From Ursus arctos (Eukaryota > Chordata > Mammalia > Carnivora > Ursidae): DNA of 64,000 bases. The DNA is taken from NCBI RefSeq assembly GCF_023065955.2, contig NW_026622908.1, forward strand, positions 48,395,367 through 48,459,366. Direction: 5' to 3'. The position numbers and the translations under genes are program-made. The notes beneath the pieces are model-generated. The model ran no database searches, was not told where the DNA came from, and saw nothing but the letters and a program-made list of their open reading frames with translations. Positions 12,141-22,649 of the stretch are shown here, piece after piece (position 1 is the first letter of the stretch; each line of letters opens with the position of its first letter).

Positions 12141-12289
12141 TGAGTGCATGGAGGGGGGGAGCACAAGGAGAGGGAGAAGCAGACCCGCTGCTGAGCTGGG
12201 AGCCCTATGTGGGCCTCAATCCCAGGACCCTGGGATCATGACCCAAGCTGAAGGCAGCTGCTTAACTAACTGAGCCACCCAGGTGCCCC
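12073..12289 (-). mobile_element. Carnivore SINE with expanded TTTA and GA tracts
   Basis: Starts with a (TTTA)n run, then (GA)n at about 12110-12136, then body and GCCACCCAGGTGCCCC. Target-site duplication not clear. Confidence 0.9.
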
Positions 12290-12423
12290 TACATTTATTT
12301 AGAACTTCAATTTCTTTCATCAACATTTTATAGTTTTCCTCATGTAGGTCCTGAACATATTTTGTTAGATTTATACCAAAGTATTTCATTTTTATGGTCG
12401 TAATGTAAATGGTATTGTGTTTT

Positions 12424-12642
12424 ATTTTTTAAATTATTGTTATTATTTTAGATTTTATTTATTTAATTGACAGAGAGAGAGAGTACAAGCAGGTGGAATG
12501 GCAGAGGGAGAAGGAGAAGCAGACTCTCCACTGAACACAGAGCCCTATGTGGGACTCTGGGAGAGCAGAGCATGCACTCCGGGATCATGACCTGAGCTGA
12601 AGGCAGATGCTTAACTGACTGAACCAGCCAGGCCAGGTGCCC
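12424..12642 (-). mobile_element. Carnivore SINE, diverged
   Basis: Reverse SINE with an irregular head end (CCAGCCAGGCCAGGTGCCC). Target-site duplication GTATTGTGTTTTA on both sides. Confidence 0.88.
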
Positions 12643-12945
12643 AGTATTGTGTTTTAAATGTCAAATTTCCATGGTTCATTGCTGGTGTATAGGGAAGCAA
12701 TTGACTTTTGTATATTAACCTTGTATCCTGCAACCTCATAATAATTGTTTATTAATTCCAGGAATTTTGTTGTTGTTGTTAATTCTTTGGGTTTTCTACA
12801 TGAACAGTTATGTCATCTGTAAACAAAGATAGTTTTATTTTTTTCTTCCCAATCTGTACATATTTTATTTATTTCACATCCTAGATTCCCAGTACAATGT
12901 TCAGTGGCAGTGGTGAGAGGGGACATCCTTGCCTTGTTCCCAATC

Positions 12946-13147
12946 TTTTTTTAAAAAAGATTTATTTATTTATTTTAGAGAGAAAGAGGGAGCGAGTGTG
13001 CAAACAGGAAGAGGAGCAGAGGGGGAGGGAAAGGGAGAGAAGCAGATTCCCTGCTGAGCATGGAGAGGGGTGTTGGGGGGTGTTGGGGGGTGTGTGTGTG
13101 CTCAGTCTCCTGACTCAAGTCTCAGTCTCAAGATCATCCAGGTGCCC
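12946..13147 (-). mobile_element. Carnivore SINE with internal rearrangement
   Basis: Normal tail and GA-rich body, but the inner part carries a GGTGTTGGGG duplication (13070-13090) and lacks much of the usual head; ends CCAGGTGCCC. Target-site duplication TGCCTTGTT on both sides. Confidence 0.8.
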
Positions 13148-13351
13148 TGCCTTGTTTCTGATCCTAAGGGGAAAATATCTAGTTCCTTACAATTAAGAAA
13201 TGTATTAACTATACATTTTTTGGTAGATGATCCTTAATCGAATTGAAGAAATGTCCCTCTATTCCTAGTTAGTCGAGAGCTTTAATCATGAATGAGTATT
13301 GGATTTTGTCAAATGCTTTTTTAACATCAGTGGATAAGATCATATTATTTT

Positions 13352-13542
13352 GGGGGTGCCTGGGTGGCTCAGTTGTTGAGTGTCTGCTGTCGGCTCAGGT
13401 TTTGATCCCAGGATCCTGGGATCAAGCCCCATGTCAGGGTCCCTGCTGGACAGGGAGCCTGCTTCTCCCTCTCCCTCTGCTGCTCCCCCTGCTTGTGCTT
13501 TCTCTCTGTCAAATAAATAAATGAAATCTTTTTTTAAAAAAA
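13352..13542 (+). mobile_element. Carnivore SINE
   Basis: GGTGCCTGGGTGGCTCAG head and A-rich tail. Near-perfect target-site duplication GAT(C/T)ATATTATTTT. Confidence 0.93.
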
Positions 13543-14567
13543 GATTATATTATTTTTCTAACTTAGCCTATACTTGTGATAGACTACACTAACTGATTTG
13601 TGAAATGTTGAACCAGCCTTGCACACCTAGAATGCATGCCACTTGGTTACTAGAATATACTTATTTTGTGGTGTATAATTCATTGTTGGATTGGACTTGG
13701 TAATATTTTGTTAAGGATTTTTGCTTTTATGTTCATGAGAAACACTGATCTGCAATTTTATTTTCTTTTTTATGTCTAACTGGTTGTGGTTTTATTGGGG
13801 TAATGCTGCCTCAGAATGAGTTAAGAAGCATTTTTTGTTTCTATTTTCCAGAAGAGATTGCAGAGAATTGGTATCATTTTTCCCCCTTAAATATTTGGTA
13901 CAATTCACTGGTGACGCCATCTGTGCCTGGTGCTTTCTTGTTTGGCATATTATTAATTATTGATCCAATTTCATGAATAAATATAGGCCTATTTAGTTTA
14001 CCTATTTCTCCTTATGTGAGCTTTGATAGTCTGTGTCTTTCAAGGAATTGGTCCATTTCATCGAAGTTATCAAATTTGTGAGCATAGAGTTGTTCATAGT
14101 GTTCCTTTATTATCCCTTTAATGTCCATGAGATCTGTAGTGATGGCCCCTTTTCCATTTCTCATTGTAGTAAACTCTGTTTTCTCTTTTTAGTTTTGTTA
14201 TCCTGGCTAGCACTTTATCAATTTTATTGACTTTGTCTCCCAAATAACCAGCTTTTGGTTTTGTTGATTTTTTCCCCCTAATGAGTGCAGTTTTCAATTT
14301 CATTGATTCTGCTCTAGTTTTTATTATTTATTTTCTTCGGTTTCTAGGCTTATATTGCCTCTTCCTTCTCTAGTTTCCTAAGATTGAGGTTCAGATTATT
14401 GATTTTAGGTCTTTCCTCTTTTTGAGTATATATTTAATTCTATAGATTTCCCTCTAAGCACTGCTTTTGCTGTACCCCAGGATTTTGGTAAGCTGTGTTT
14501 TCATTTTAATTTAGTTCAAGTTATTTTTAAAATTTCTCTTGGGACTTTTTAAAAAAATTCATGCCCA

Positions 14568-14773
14568 GGGGCGCCTGGGTGACCCAGTCGGTTTTAAGTG
14601 TTTGCCTTTGGCTCAGGTCATGATCTCAGGGTCCTGGGATGGAGCCCCACATCAGGCTCCCTGGCTCAGCGGGGAGCCTGCTTCTCACTCTCCCTTCTGC
14701 TGCTCCCCTTGCTTGTGCTCACTTGCTCCCTCTCTCTCTCTGTCAAATAAATACAATCTTAAAAAAAAAAAAA
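14568..14773 (+). mobile_element. Carnivore SINE at the right end of the antisense L1
   Basis: GGGCGCCTGGGTGACCCAGT head, A14 tail. Target-site duplication AAATTCATGCCCAG. The L1 match stops just left of it. Confidence 0.93.
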
Positions 14774-14968
14774 ATTCATGCCCAGTCACATGTTCCTTCC
14801 GCCATCCCTGTCAGCCTGTCTCCATCTGCTCTGGGGCAACTCAGTCCACAGCCGGAGGTTAAAATGGGAACCCTCATGTTTGGGTCCAGAACCACCCCTC
14901 CTGCCCCCCCCCTTAAAGCACATCCTAATTTGGGCTTTAGTCCAATCAGAAATGCGATGGGGATGGGG

Positions 14969-15160
14969 TGGGGCACCTGGGTGGCTCAATCAGGTAAACT
15001 TCTGCCTTAGGCTCAGGTGATGATCTCTGGGTCCTGGGATCCAGCCCCACATTGGGCTCCCTGCTCAGTGGGGAGTGTGCTTCTCCCTCTCCCCCTGCCT
15101 GTGCGTCCTGTCTCTCTAAATAAGTAAATAAATAAATAAATAAAAATCTTTTTTAAAAAA
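14969..15160 (+). mobile_element. Carnivore SINE
   Basis: GGGGCACCTGGGTGGCTCAA head, AAATAAATAAATAAA tail. Target-site duplication GAAATGCGATGGGGA on both sides. Confidence 0.93.
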
Positions 15161-15849
15161 TGAAATGCGATGGGGACCATCAGAATCAGAATTAGGGTTA
15201 AGTCAGTGCCGGGACCCCTGGGATCCTTGGCTCTCTTTGGGGTTGAGGGACCGAGGGATTAGGCAGCAATCCCGTGACAGGTCCTCTGGGAGGATCCCCC
15301 TCTTTCTCAGCTCGCTCCTTGCCCTTCTGGCACCCCTCCCGGAGGTCGCATTTTGCCCAGGCGGCCACCAGGTGGCGTCGCAGGTTCATGCGTAGCTGGA
15401 GGAGTCTGGGGGGGGGGGCACCTCCTTTTTCAAAGGGGCGAGATGGGGTAGGGGCGGGTGCCCAGCTGAGGATAAGGGTCTGCACCCTGCGGGCAGCCGA
15501 GGGGGCCTGCACCATCGGAGTGCGTGGCTCCGGTGGTGTGTTGGGAGAGGGCAGCACGTTTCTTGGGGCGCTGGGGGCGGTGCTCGCCTTAAGACCCTGG
15601 GGTGGGGTGGGGGGCTCCGGCTGGGGTGAGGTTGTCCAGAGGGCTCCTAGGGAGACTCAAGTGCGCTGTCATCCCGGACCCCTCCAGGCTGCAGGAGGGG
15701 GCTGAGAACCGAAAGGGGCTCCGAGAGGGGACTCCCTGGGGTGGGGGCAGGCCCCGGGGCTGGGGTGGGCTCCGGAGCCTGCCGGCAGGGCCAGGACTGA
15801 CCCTGGGGACTGGGGTGGTGTTGAGGTTGCCACATGCCATCCTCGCTGA
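15161..15849. other. GC-rich intergenic stretch, nothing recognised
   Basis: GC-rich with G runs (about 15410-15418) and an open frame of about 180 codons on plus (15602-16150) that has no recognisable domain and runs on into the LTR. I treat it as non-coding. Confidence 0.45.
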
Positions 15850-16624
15850 TGTAGGAAAGATGTTAGGGTTAGAAGCTCACAGCCAAGAAGGAATTCTTGA
15901 GACGTCGTTGGTGCTAAAACGTGGTTTTATTAAGGCACAGGGACAGGACCCACGGGCAGAAGAGCTGCAGGGAGGTCCTGAGGAGGGGACCATTATATAC
16001 CTTCAAGTTGGGAGGGGGTCAGGGTTAGGGAAAGTCTCCCAGGATCCTGGGGGGCTAGCTATTGTTCGCAAAGTTCATTTATTACTGTTCAGGACAAACT
16101 CAGTCATGACCCTTCAGATGTATATGGGGGGTCATATCCCTGGGGCATGATCACTAACGTGTATCTGGGGGAGTAGAGATAGAGCAGGGTTCTTTCTTAA
16201 ATATTTAATTTCGTTATTTGACATAGAGTGTGCAGTGGTGCGCACGTGAGCAGGGTGGGGGGTGTGTGTGATGTGGTGGCAGAGGGAGAAGCAGACGCCC
16301 CACTGAGCAGGGAGCCGGATGTGGGGCCCAATCCCAGGACCCTGAGATCACAGCCTGAGCCAAAGGCAGACACCTAACCAACTGAGCCACCCAGGAGCCC
16401 TAAAGGAAGTTTTCAAAGGAATTTTTAAACTTTCAGGTAGACTTATAGGGAACTGGGGTGGAGGGGTGGGGTCTGGCTAGGATTTCCTTTTGCCCTAAGT
16501 ATTAACATCCGGGCAGCTGAGTCCCTAGGACAAGGTCACTCTGCCTGTTTCAAGGTCTTGTCAATGGGCTGTAGGTAGTAAGGAAATTTAATAATTTTTC
16601 TTCTGCCTTTGTTTCCCAGATCAT
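15850..16624 (-). repeat. ERV-type LTR, antisense, split by a SINE
   Basis: On minus it begins near TGATCTGGGAAACAAAGGCA, contains an AATAAAACCACG polyadenylation block (complement near 15925) and then GTCTCAAGAATTCCTTCTTGG. The same start and the same R/U5-like block occur in the plus-strand LTR at 31.2-31.9 kb, so the two belong to one family. No viral gene remains. The family name is not assigned. Confidence 0.65.
16191..16400 (-). mobile_element. Carnivore SINE inside the LTR
   Basis: Reverse SINE with GAGCCACCCAGGAGCCC at its right end. No clear target-site duplication. Confidence 0.88.
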
Positions 16625-17870
16625 TCCCCACTTCACCGTTTCCCTGAAGTGGCAGGTGCACTCCCGTGGGGGCACTTGGGATGGGTCTGGGCATCATTGG
16701 CCCAGGAGGCCCAGGATGTGGCCCTAGTGTGAGGGGCGCTGGCTTAGGGGTCAGATGAGCCCCGCTGTCTGAAGAGTTTCACGTGAGAGAAACTGAAAGC
16801 CATGCGACGCAAGGGGTCTGGGTTTGTGCGTGCAGGGAAGCAGGTCCACAGGGACGCATCTCTGCAGAGGCCTGTGACCGCTGCTGGCGCAGAGAGCCCA
16901 GCTTAGAATAGCAGCCATAGTGGGGGCCCCATATGTCCCTCTCAAGTCTGAGCCTCGGGTAGACTGTCCCCTGAGTGTCCGCAGTGGGAGGGCAGCTCCC
17001 TCAAACTTGCTCTGCACCTTACACTCCTGAGTTGCCCAACGGGACAGAGGCCCCTAGACCCGCCCCTATAGAGAGACTTGAGCGGGAGACCCTGAGTCTC
17101 TAGGCGCCAGCTGGAGAGAAGCACTTGGAGAAACTGTTCGTGGCTCATTCCCTAGTTCCAGACCACCCTTTTGAGGACATTTTCTTCCTAAACAGCCTTG
17201 GAGGGTGGAGACAGTGTCGCTTTCTGGAGCAGAGGGTAGGTGTGTCTCTTGTCCAGTACAATGACACTAATACCTCTTTGGGGGCAGGGGTCGCACCCAG
17301 GACAGAAACATCAGGTTCTCTCCATCCAGGTGTCCTCTCTGGGAACCCTCGGTTTGCGCAGCTGTCATCTGGCTCTCTACGGGCCTTCAGTGGACGGTGA
17401 CATATGGCTGCTGCTCTTGCTACGGGAAGTGAACTGACTTGCTATGGGAAGTGAACTGACTTGTCTCTGACCCAGGCGCCTGCGTCTTCTGACACCGGCA
17501 GGCTCATTGGCCAGCTTGGAAGTGGGTGAAATCTCAGACCCTTTAGTTCTTCACGGAAGAATTCTCCAAATCTCCAAATTCTCCAAAGAGGTAAACTCAG
17601 AGCCCTTCCTCCTGCAGTTTTGCTGCAGTCACCCTAAAAGCCACTCCCCACAACCCCTTGCTAGCCTTTGTCCTCTTCAACCAGTCAGACCTTATGCCAA
17701 CTCCATGGACAACCGGCTGCCCCTGCTCGAGATGGGGCCAGACTTTCCTCACAAAACCAGCTCTTGGGTACCCTCCTAGGGCTGCTGGTGGTGGGAGCCT
17801 TTGCTTCCTAGCACCCTGACGTGGGCAAGAACAGTCCGTTCCTTAGATTAACATTACCTTGTATTCTGGG
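16625..17870. other. Intergenic, nothing recognised apart from a local 22-bp duplication
   Basis: Unique-looking. A tandem pair of GGGAAGTGAACTGACTTG with its lead-in occurs at about 17418-17463. Confidence 0.45.
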
Positions 17871-18074
17871 GGGCGCCTGGGTAGCGCAGTCGTTAAGCGT
17901 CTGCCTTCGGCTCAGGGCGTGATCCCGGCATTCTGGGATCGAGTCCCACATCAGGCTCTTCCACTATGAGCCTGCTTCTTCCTCTCCCACTCCCCCTGCT
18001 TGTGTTCCCTCTCTCGCTGGCTGTCTCTCTGTCAAATAAATAAATAAAATCTTTAAAAAAACAAAAACAAAAAA
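17871..18074 (+). mobile_element. Carnivore SINE, young subfamily
   Basis: GGCGCCTGGGTAGCGCAGTC head, GGGCGTGATCCCGGCATTCT body, A-rich tail. Perfect long target-site duplication AACATTACCTTGTATTCTGG (20 bases or more) on both sides, so likely a recent insertion. Confidence 0.96.
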
Positions 18075-18191
18075 ACATTACCTTGTATTCTGGGCCCAGT
18101 TCCCTTTCCATCCCGTTTTCCACCCGTGTTATCCTTTACCATCCTATTGTTGATGCAAAGTGAACAAACCCTTTAGAATCTCTCTGAGAGG

Positions 18192-18437
18192 TGTGCCTGG
18201 GTGGCTCGGTCGGTGAAGTGTCTGCCCTTGGCTTGGGTCATGATCCCGGGGTCCTGGGATCAGGGTCCTGGGATTGAGCCCCATGTAGGGCTCCCTGCTC
18301 AGCGGGGAGCCTGCTTCTCCATCTGCCTCTGCCCCTCCCCCTGCTTGTGCTCGCTCAGCTCTCTCTTTTCTCTCTGTCTGAAATAAATAAATAAAATCTT
18401 AAAAAAAACAAACAAAGAAATGGTGTTTAAAAAAAAA
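18192..18437 (+). mobile_element. Carnivore SINE with internal GGGTCCTGGGATC duplication
   Basis: GTGCCTGGGTGGCTCGGTCG head; the CCTGGGATCAGGGTCCTGGG segment is repeated once within the body. Tail extended with a second A run. Target-site duplication AGAATCTCT. Confidence 0.9.
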
Positions 18438-18439
18438 GA

Positions 18440-18925
18440 ATCTCTACAAGAAAGAAAGTGTTATTCCAACCGCAGTTAGGACAACTGCCTGGGAAACATG
18501 ACTTCACAGGGAAGGAAGAATGAACAGTTTTACAGGGTTATATGCTCTTTCATATCTTGTAAAAATGCAGGAAGATTATAGGTTAGCATCTGGGGTTAGG
18601 GTTATAATGAGGAGTGCAGGGCGTACCAGCATTAATAGGTATCTCAAGGTCGACATGATTTTCCTGTAGGCCACTCATTCCCAAGGCATGCTTGCAGGGC
18701 AGGCCCTAAATCAGGCTTTTGGTTTGAACAAAGTTTGTGTACAGTCCTGCTGACTTAGAAATCTGAAGTGGCTTCCCTTGTATGTCGGGCCTTTAGAGAG
18801 TTTTTTCTCTCATTATCCAGAACACTGAAATAAAAGTTAACTTTTAAATCAAAGGAAAGCATAAAAAAGCTCTGATGTATAGTAACAGCATTCGAAATGC
18901 CCCAATTTGAATATAAACCTTTTTG
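18440..18925. repeat. LTR-like ancient repeat, family not assigned
   Basis: Segment from about 18455 to 18800 (words such as CAACTGCCTGGGAAACA and CAGCATTAATAGGTATCTCA) has the feel of a decayed carnivore LTR, from memory only. No coding content. Confidence 0.3.
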
Positions 18926-19104
18926 AGACGCCTGGGGGACTCCGTCGGTGAAGTGTCTGCCTTCAGCTCAGGTCATGATCCTGGGATCGAATCCCGCATC
19001 GGGCTCCCTGCTCAGCGGGGAGCCTGCTTCTCCCTCTGCCCCTCCCCCTGCTTGTGCTCACGCTGTTTCTCAAATAAATAAAAAAATAAAATATTTTTTA
19101 AAAA
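18926..19104 (+). mobile_element. Carnivore SINE
   Basis: GACGCCTGGGGGACTCCGTC head, tail AAATAAATAAAAAAATAAAA. Target-site duplication GAATATAAACC. Confidence 0.9.
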
Positions 19105-19738
19105 TGTTATTGAATATAAACCCATTTCCAATATCCAGTATCCAAGAGAAATTATTATTTGGGAATTAATCCTTTCCGTCAGTAAGCTAAGCCTCAAAGA
19201 GATTGAACTAAAATTCCTAAGTTGGAGTCCAAAACGGTTCAAGTACTAGGAATGAAAACAACCCCAGCCTCAGGGAGAAACAGAACTTAGTCCCTAAAAA
19301 CAAGGGATTCCATTGCTTTGTTTCCTTGCTGTTTCTGATTAACAGCCCAAGCGATTTCCCGGCTGGGTTGGGTTCCTGCCCTGAGAACCTGCCCAGACAC
19401 TGGAAACCTTGTTCCGCGGGCTTCCAGCTGCAAGTCTGCAGTGAGCCTTGGGTACTGGCTCCCAGCCTGAGGCTTTGCTTCAACCATCACAAAGGTCGGT
19501 GGACTGTTTGAGTTTAAATCTTTCTCCCCCGTCTCTGTGGCTCTGCTCATCTGAGGCCTGGGGAGGGGAGAGGAGGGGAGAGGAGATGAAGGGAAGGGAG
19601 GGCAGGAGAGGGAGGGGAGGGATGGTGGGGAGAGGAAGGGAAGGGTAGCTGTGAGTCCTTTAGCACTCCTTGGGATGGCATTATTCAGCTTCAACCAGCA
19701 CACCCAGAGTCTCTCTCTCCTTTAAAAGGTCACAAGGA
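19105..19738. other. Intergenic with a homopurine tract
   Basis: No gene seen. From about 19559 to 19650 the plus strand is almost pure G/A (GGGGAGAGGAGGGGAGAGG repeats), which could form triplex-type DNA. Confidence 0.6.
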
Positions 19739-19890
19739 GGGGCGTGGGGGTGGCTCAGCTCATGATCCCAGGGTCCTGGGATGGAGGAGCCTGGGGCTCT
19801 CTCTGCCTGCCGCTCCCCCTACTTGTGTTCTCTTTCTCTCTCTCTGACAAATAAATAAATACAAATCTTAAAAAAAAAATAAATATAAAT
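19739..19890 (+). mobile_element. Carnivore SINE, internally deleted
   Basis: Head GGGGCGTGGGGGTGGCTCAG joined directly to CTCATGATCCCAGGGTCC, with part of the central body missing. Tail present. Near-matching target-site duplication AAAGG(T/G)(C/T)ACAAGGA. Confidence 0.9.
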
Positions 19891-20039
19891 CAAAGGGTAC
19901 AAGGATAAGTAGGATTTTCACATCACCAGGCCTGCACCCACACAATGTAGGAAACATTCTCCACTTCCCAGAGGTCTTCCTTGGGGGAAAACCCAGGGCT
20001 CTCCAGGAGCAGAGAGTGGGGGCATCCCAGGGAGAACAG

Positions 20040-20606
20040 GGACAGAGAAGGAAACCCCATGCTTGGTTCAGGTGATGAAACAGCAGAGACTCTTTGTAGA
20101 GAGCAAGATGGAGTCACTCATGTCAAGCAGGGACCTGTGAGCAGTTAGAGGCTCACTGCAGCTATGAGACCAGCGCCCGCAGACGACCCCCAGAACTGAT
20201 ACCCTGAAGAGGTAAACTGCCCAGAGCAGGCCCAGGCCAGGAGGCCCCAGAAGAGGGAAAGTTACTAACAATAAGCTAGAGGTAACCAGAAGCCCTAGCG
20301 GGAGCAAGAGACAGACAGCCTTTTCTGCTCCTGTAAACCGGCTTTCCGCCACGGGCTCCCTGCACCGCTGGTCCCGCGGAGAGCAGCCCCGGCTCCACCA
20401 GGTCCATCCCACCTACCGCAGTCAGCGCAGCCCTCGGAGCCTGGCCGCCTGCGTTCCCTGTAAGAGCCCTGCAATCCCGGTCCCCGGACCCAGGATTGGC
20501 GCAGGAGCTCATCTGGGTCCGTCGGCGTCAAATAAACCCGAGCCCTCCTCCTTGTCCGAGTGTCCCTTGGTCTGTCGCCGGCCTGATTCTTACTTTTCCG
20601 CAACAA
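20040..20606 (+). repeat. Probable ERV LTR, plus strand
   Basis: A segment with AGCAAGATGGAGTCACTCAT, then a GC-rich block, AATAAACCCGAGCCC at about 20530, and a C/T-rich run ending TTTTCCGCAACA. That order (U3, polyadenylation signal, U5 ending CA) is typical of an ERV LTR. No internal viral sequence follows; the minisatellite region comes next. Boundaries approximate. Confidence 0.45.
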
Positions 20607-20944
20607 CCGGCAGAAGCAGAGGGTGTGCAGCGAACCGCCGGGACCCTCAGACGGGACTCCCTGAGCGCTTCTGAAAGCCAAGGCTCCCCCGAGGGTTTCC
20701 GAGCTCGTGGCGTCCAGGGCGCGGACACGAGCGACCCCGCGGAGGCCTGGGTCAGCTGCCACCGCAGACCCGCTCTGCTTGGGGTGTCTCCCCACCCCCG
20801 CGTTAGTCTGTGGCGTGGCTGCGCGTGTGCGTCCGCGTGACAAACCGCGTGGACCCCGCGGGGAGCCCGCACTGCGTCTGGAGAGCTGAGCCTGCGGCGT
20901 GGCTGGGCGCCCGGACGCCCGCGCGCAGAGGCCAGGACCGACCC

Positions 20945-21780
20945 TGCCCGGGCCCCAGGCTGTCCCCCGGGCTGCCCCCCGGGCCGTCCACCGGGCTGTA
21001 CTGGGCCGTCCCCCGGGCCGTCCACCGGGCTGTCCCCCGGGCTGTCCCCTGGGCGGTCCACCGGGCTGTACCGGGCCGTCCCCCCGGCCGTCCACCGGGC
21101 TGTCCCCCGGGCTGCCCCCCGGGCTGCCCCCCGGGCCGTCCACCGGGCTGTACTGGGCCGTCCCCCGGGCCGTCCACCGGGCCGTCCCCCGGGCTGTCCC
21201 CTGGGCTGTACCGGGCCGTCCCCGGGGCCGTCCACCGGGCTGTCCCCTGGGCTGTCCCCTGGGCCGTCCACCGGGCTGTACCGGGCTGTCCCCTGGGCCG
21301 TCCACCGGGCTGTACCGGGCCGTCCCCCGGGCCGTCCACCGGGCTGTCCCCCGGGCTGTCCCCTGGGCCGTCCACCGGGCTGTACCGGGCCGTCCCCGGG
21401 GCCGTCCACCGGGCTGTCCCCTGGGCTGTCCCCTGGGCCGTCCACCGGGCTGTACCGGGCTGTCCCCCGGGCCGTCCCCCGGGCCGTCCACCGGGCTGTC
21501 CCCCGGGCTGTCCCCTGGGCCGTCCACCGGGCTGTACTGGGCTGTCCCCTGGGCCGTCCGCCGGGCTGTCCACCGGGCTGTCCCCCGGGCCGTCCACATG
21601 GCCGTGTACCGGACCGTCCACCGGGCTGTCCCCCGGGCTGTCCACCGGGCTGTCCCCTGGGCCGTCCACATGGCCGTGTAACGGGCTGTCCACCGGGCTG
21701 TCCCCTGGGCCGTCCACATGGCCGTGTAACGGGCTGTCCACCGGGCTGTCCCCCGGGCTGTCCACCGGGCTGTCCCCCGC
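20945..21780 (+). repeat. GC-rich minisatellite, 12-bp unit with 9-bp variants and higher-order period
   Basis: About 840 bp of tandem units of the form GGGC(T/C)GTCC(C/A)CC, mixed with 9-bp units GGGCTGTAC(C/T). Because most steps are multiples of three, all six frames stay open for hundreds of codons and give proline/glycine/arginine-rich products; these are composition artefacts. A larger module is repeated: the marker CCGTCCCCGGGGCCGTCCAC occurs near 21216 and 21390, 174 bp apart. The right third has a different module containing CCACATGGCCGTGTA, at about 21593, 21665 and 21713. Confidence 0.95.
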
Positions 21781-22340
21781 CGCGGTTTGCGCGGACGTTG
21801 CCAGGAGGCCGCAGGAAAGCCTCCCCTCCGCTCCCAGCCGACCCCCAGGGCCGCCGCAGGTCCTCGCGCAGGGGTGGACGGGGCTTACAGACAGCGGTGG
21901 GTGACAGCATCCGACCGGAATCGGGGCGGAGGGGCCGCAGCTCTGAAAAGAGCAGGGCTGGCAGGGTTAGAGAGGCCAGCACCGAGCAGGGACGATAAGG
22001 AGCCGCGTGCACGTCAGTCCCTGAAACGGCGGCTGTTTCACCAGCAGAACGAGCTTGTTTAGGGAGAGGCAGGCAGTCGGCCGGGCGAGCCGCGGTGGGC
22101 CGCAGGCAGGGGGAGCCGAGAGGGGAGGCTGTTGGAGCCGCGGGTTGGGGGCACCGGAGCCGGCCGGGGGCTTCTCAGCGGCCACGGGTGCCGGGCCGGG
22201 CGTGGCTGCTGGGCCAGAGACACCTTGCCTTTTCCAACCGGCAACGAGGGAGCCGTCCGTGTGAAAGCTGACCTCTTGTCAGGACCGCCACGTGGGGCCA
22301 CAGCGTGAGGGGGGGGGCGTGAGCGCTCTCCCTCCTGGGC
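21781..22340. other. GC-rich flank of the minisatellite, nothing recognised
   Basis: CpG-rich for a few hundred bases with a G run at about 22309. No exon or repeat family that I can name. A weak CpG island is possible. Confidence 0.4.
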
Positions 22341-22344
22341 TTCC

Positions 22345-22490
22345 TGGCTCCGTTTTGTTTTATTTAATTAAAAAAATTAAAAAAAATTTTTTTATTATAT
22401 TATGTTAGTCACCGTACAGCACATCCCTGGTTTCTGATGTAAAGTTCGATGATTCATTAGTTGCGTGTAACACCCAGTGTGCCATGCTAA
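22345..22490 (-). mobile_element. Carnivore L1 3' UTR fragment, antisense
   Basis: TTATGTTAGTCACCGTACAG and GATGATTCATTAGTTGCGTG are words of the carnivore L1 3' UTR read in reverse. Truncated at about 22490 by the next SINE. Confidence 0.7.
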
Positions 22491-22649
22491 TCTTTTAAAA
22501 AGATTTTGTTTCTGTATTTGACAGAGAGCACGAGCAGGGGGAGGGGCAGCGGGAGAAGCAGGCCGCGGGGCAGGGGCCTGAGGCAGGACTCCATTCCGGG
22601 ACCCTGAGGTCCTGACCCAGCGTCGCCGACTGCACCACCCAGGCTCTCC
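22491..22649 (-). mobile_element. Carnivore SINE
   Basis: AAAAAGATTTTGTTTCTGTA start and CCACCCAGGCTCTCC end; slightly short. It sits directly against the L1 fragment. Confidence 0.88.

Larger units (their letters stand above)
8163..14567 (-). mobile_element. Old L1 (L1M class), antisense, 3' UTR to mid ORF2, with nine SINE insertions
   Basis: Read on plus, the segment begins with the L1 3' end (TTTTAGCTTTATAGAAACG near 8185), passes through a long 3' UTR (8.2-9.9 kb), the ORF2 tail block (AATGAATGAGAGTTCCCATTG near 10690, GGTGAGGTGTCTGTTCAGAT near 11106) and stretches of the reverse-transcriptase region (ACCTTGTATCCTGCAACCTC near 12718, GGACATCCTTGCCTTGTTCC near 12920, TCCAAATAACCAGCTTTTGG-like words near 14240). 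Stops and gaps are frequent in every frame, so it is inactive. SINEs at 8787, 10200, 10866, 11161, 12073, 12424, 12946, 13352 and 14568 interrupt it, most with target-site duplications. The family call L1MA/L1MB is from memory. Confidence 0.85.

Noticed and set aside
15602..16150. 182-codon open frame on plus
   Set aside because: GC-rich composition, no motif, and its second half runs through an antisense LTR.
20295..22012. Open frames of up to about 490 codons over the 20.5-22 kb region on both strands
   Set aside because: They exist in all frames because the minisatellite unit lacks stops and is mostly a multiple of three long. No domain, no splice logic.
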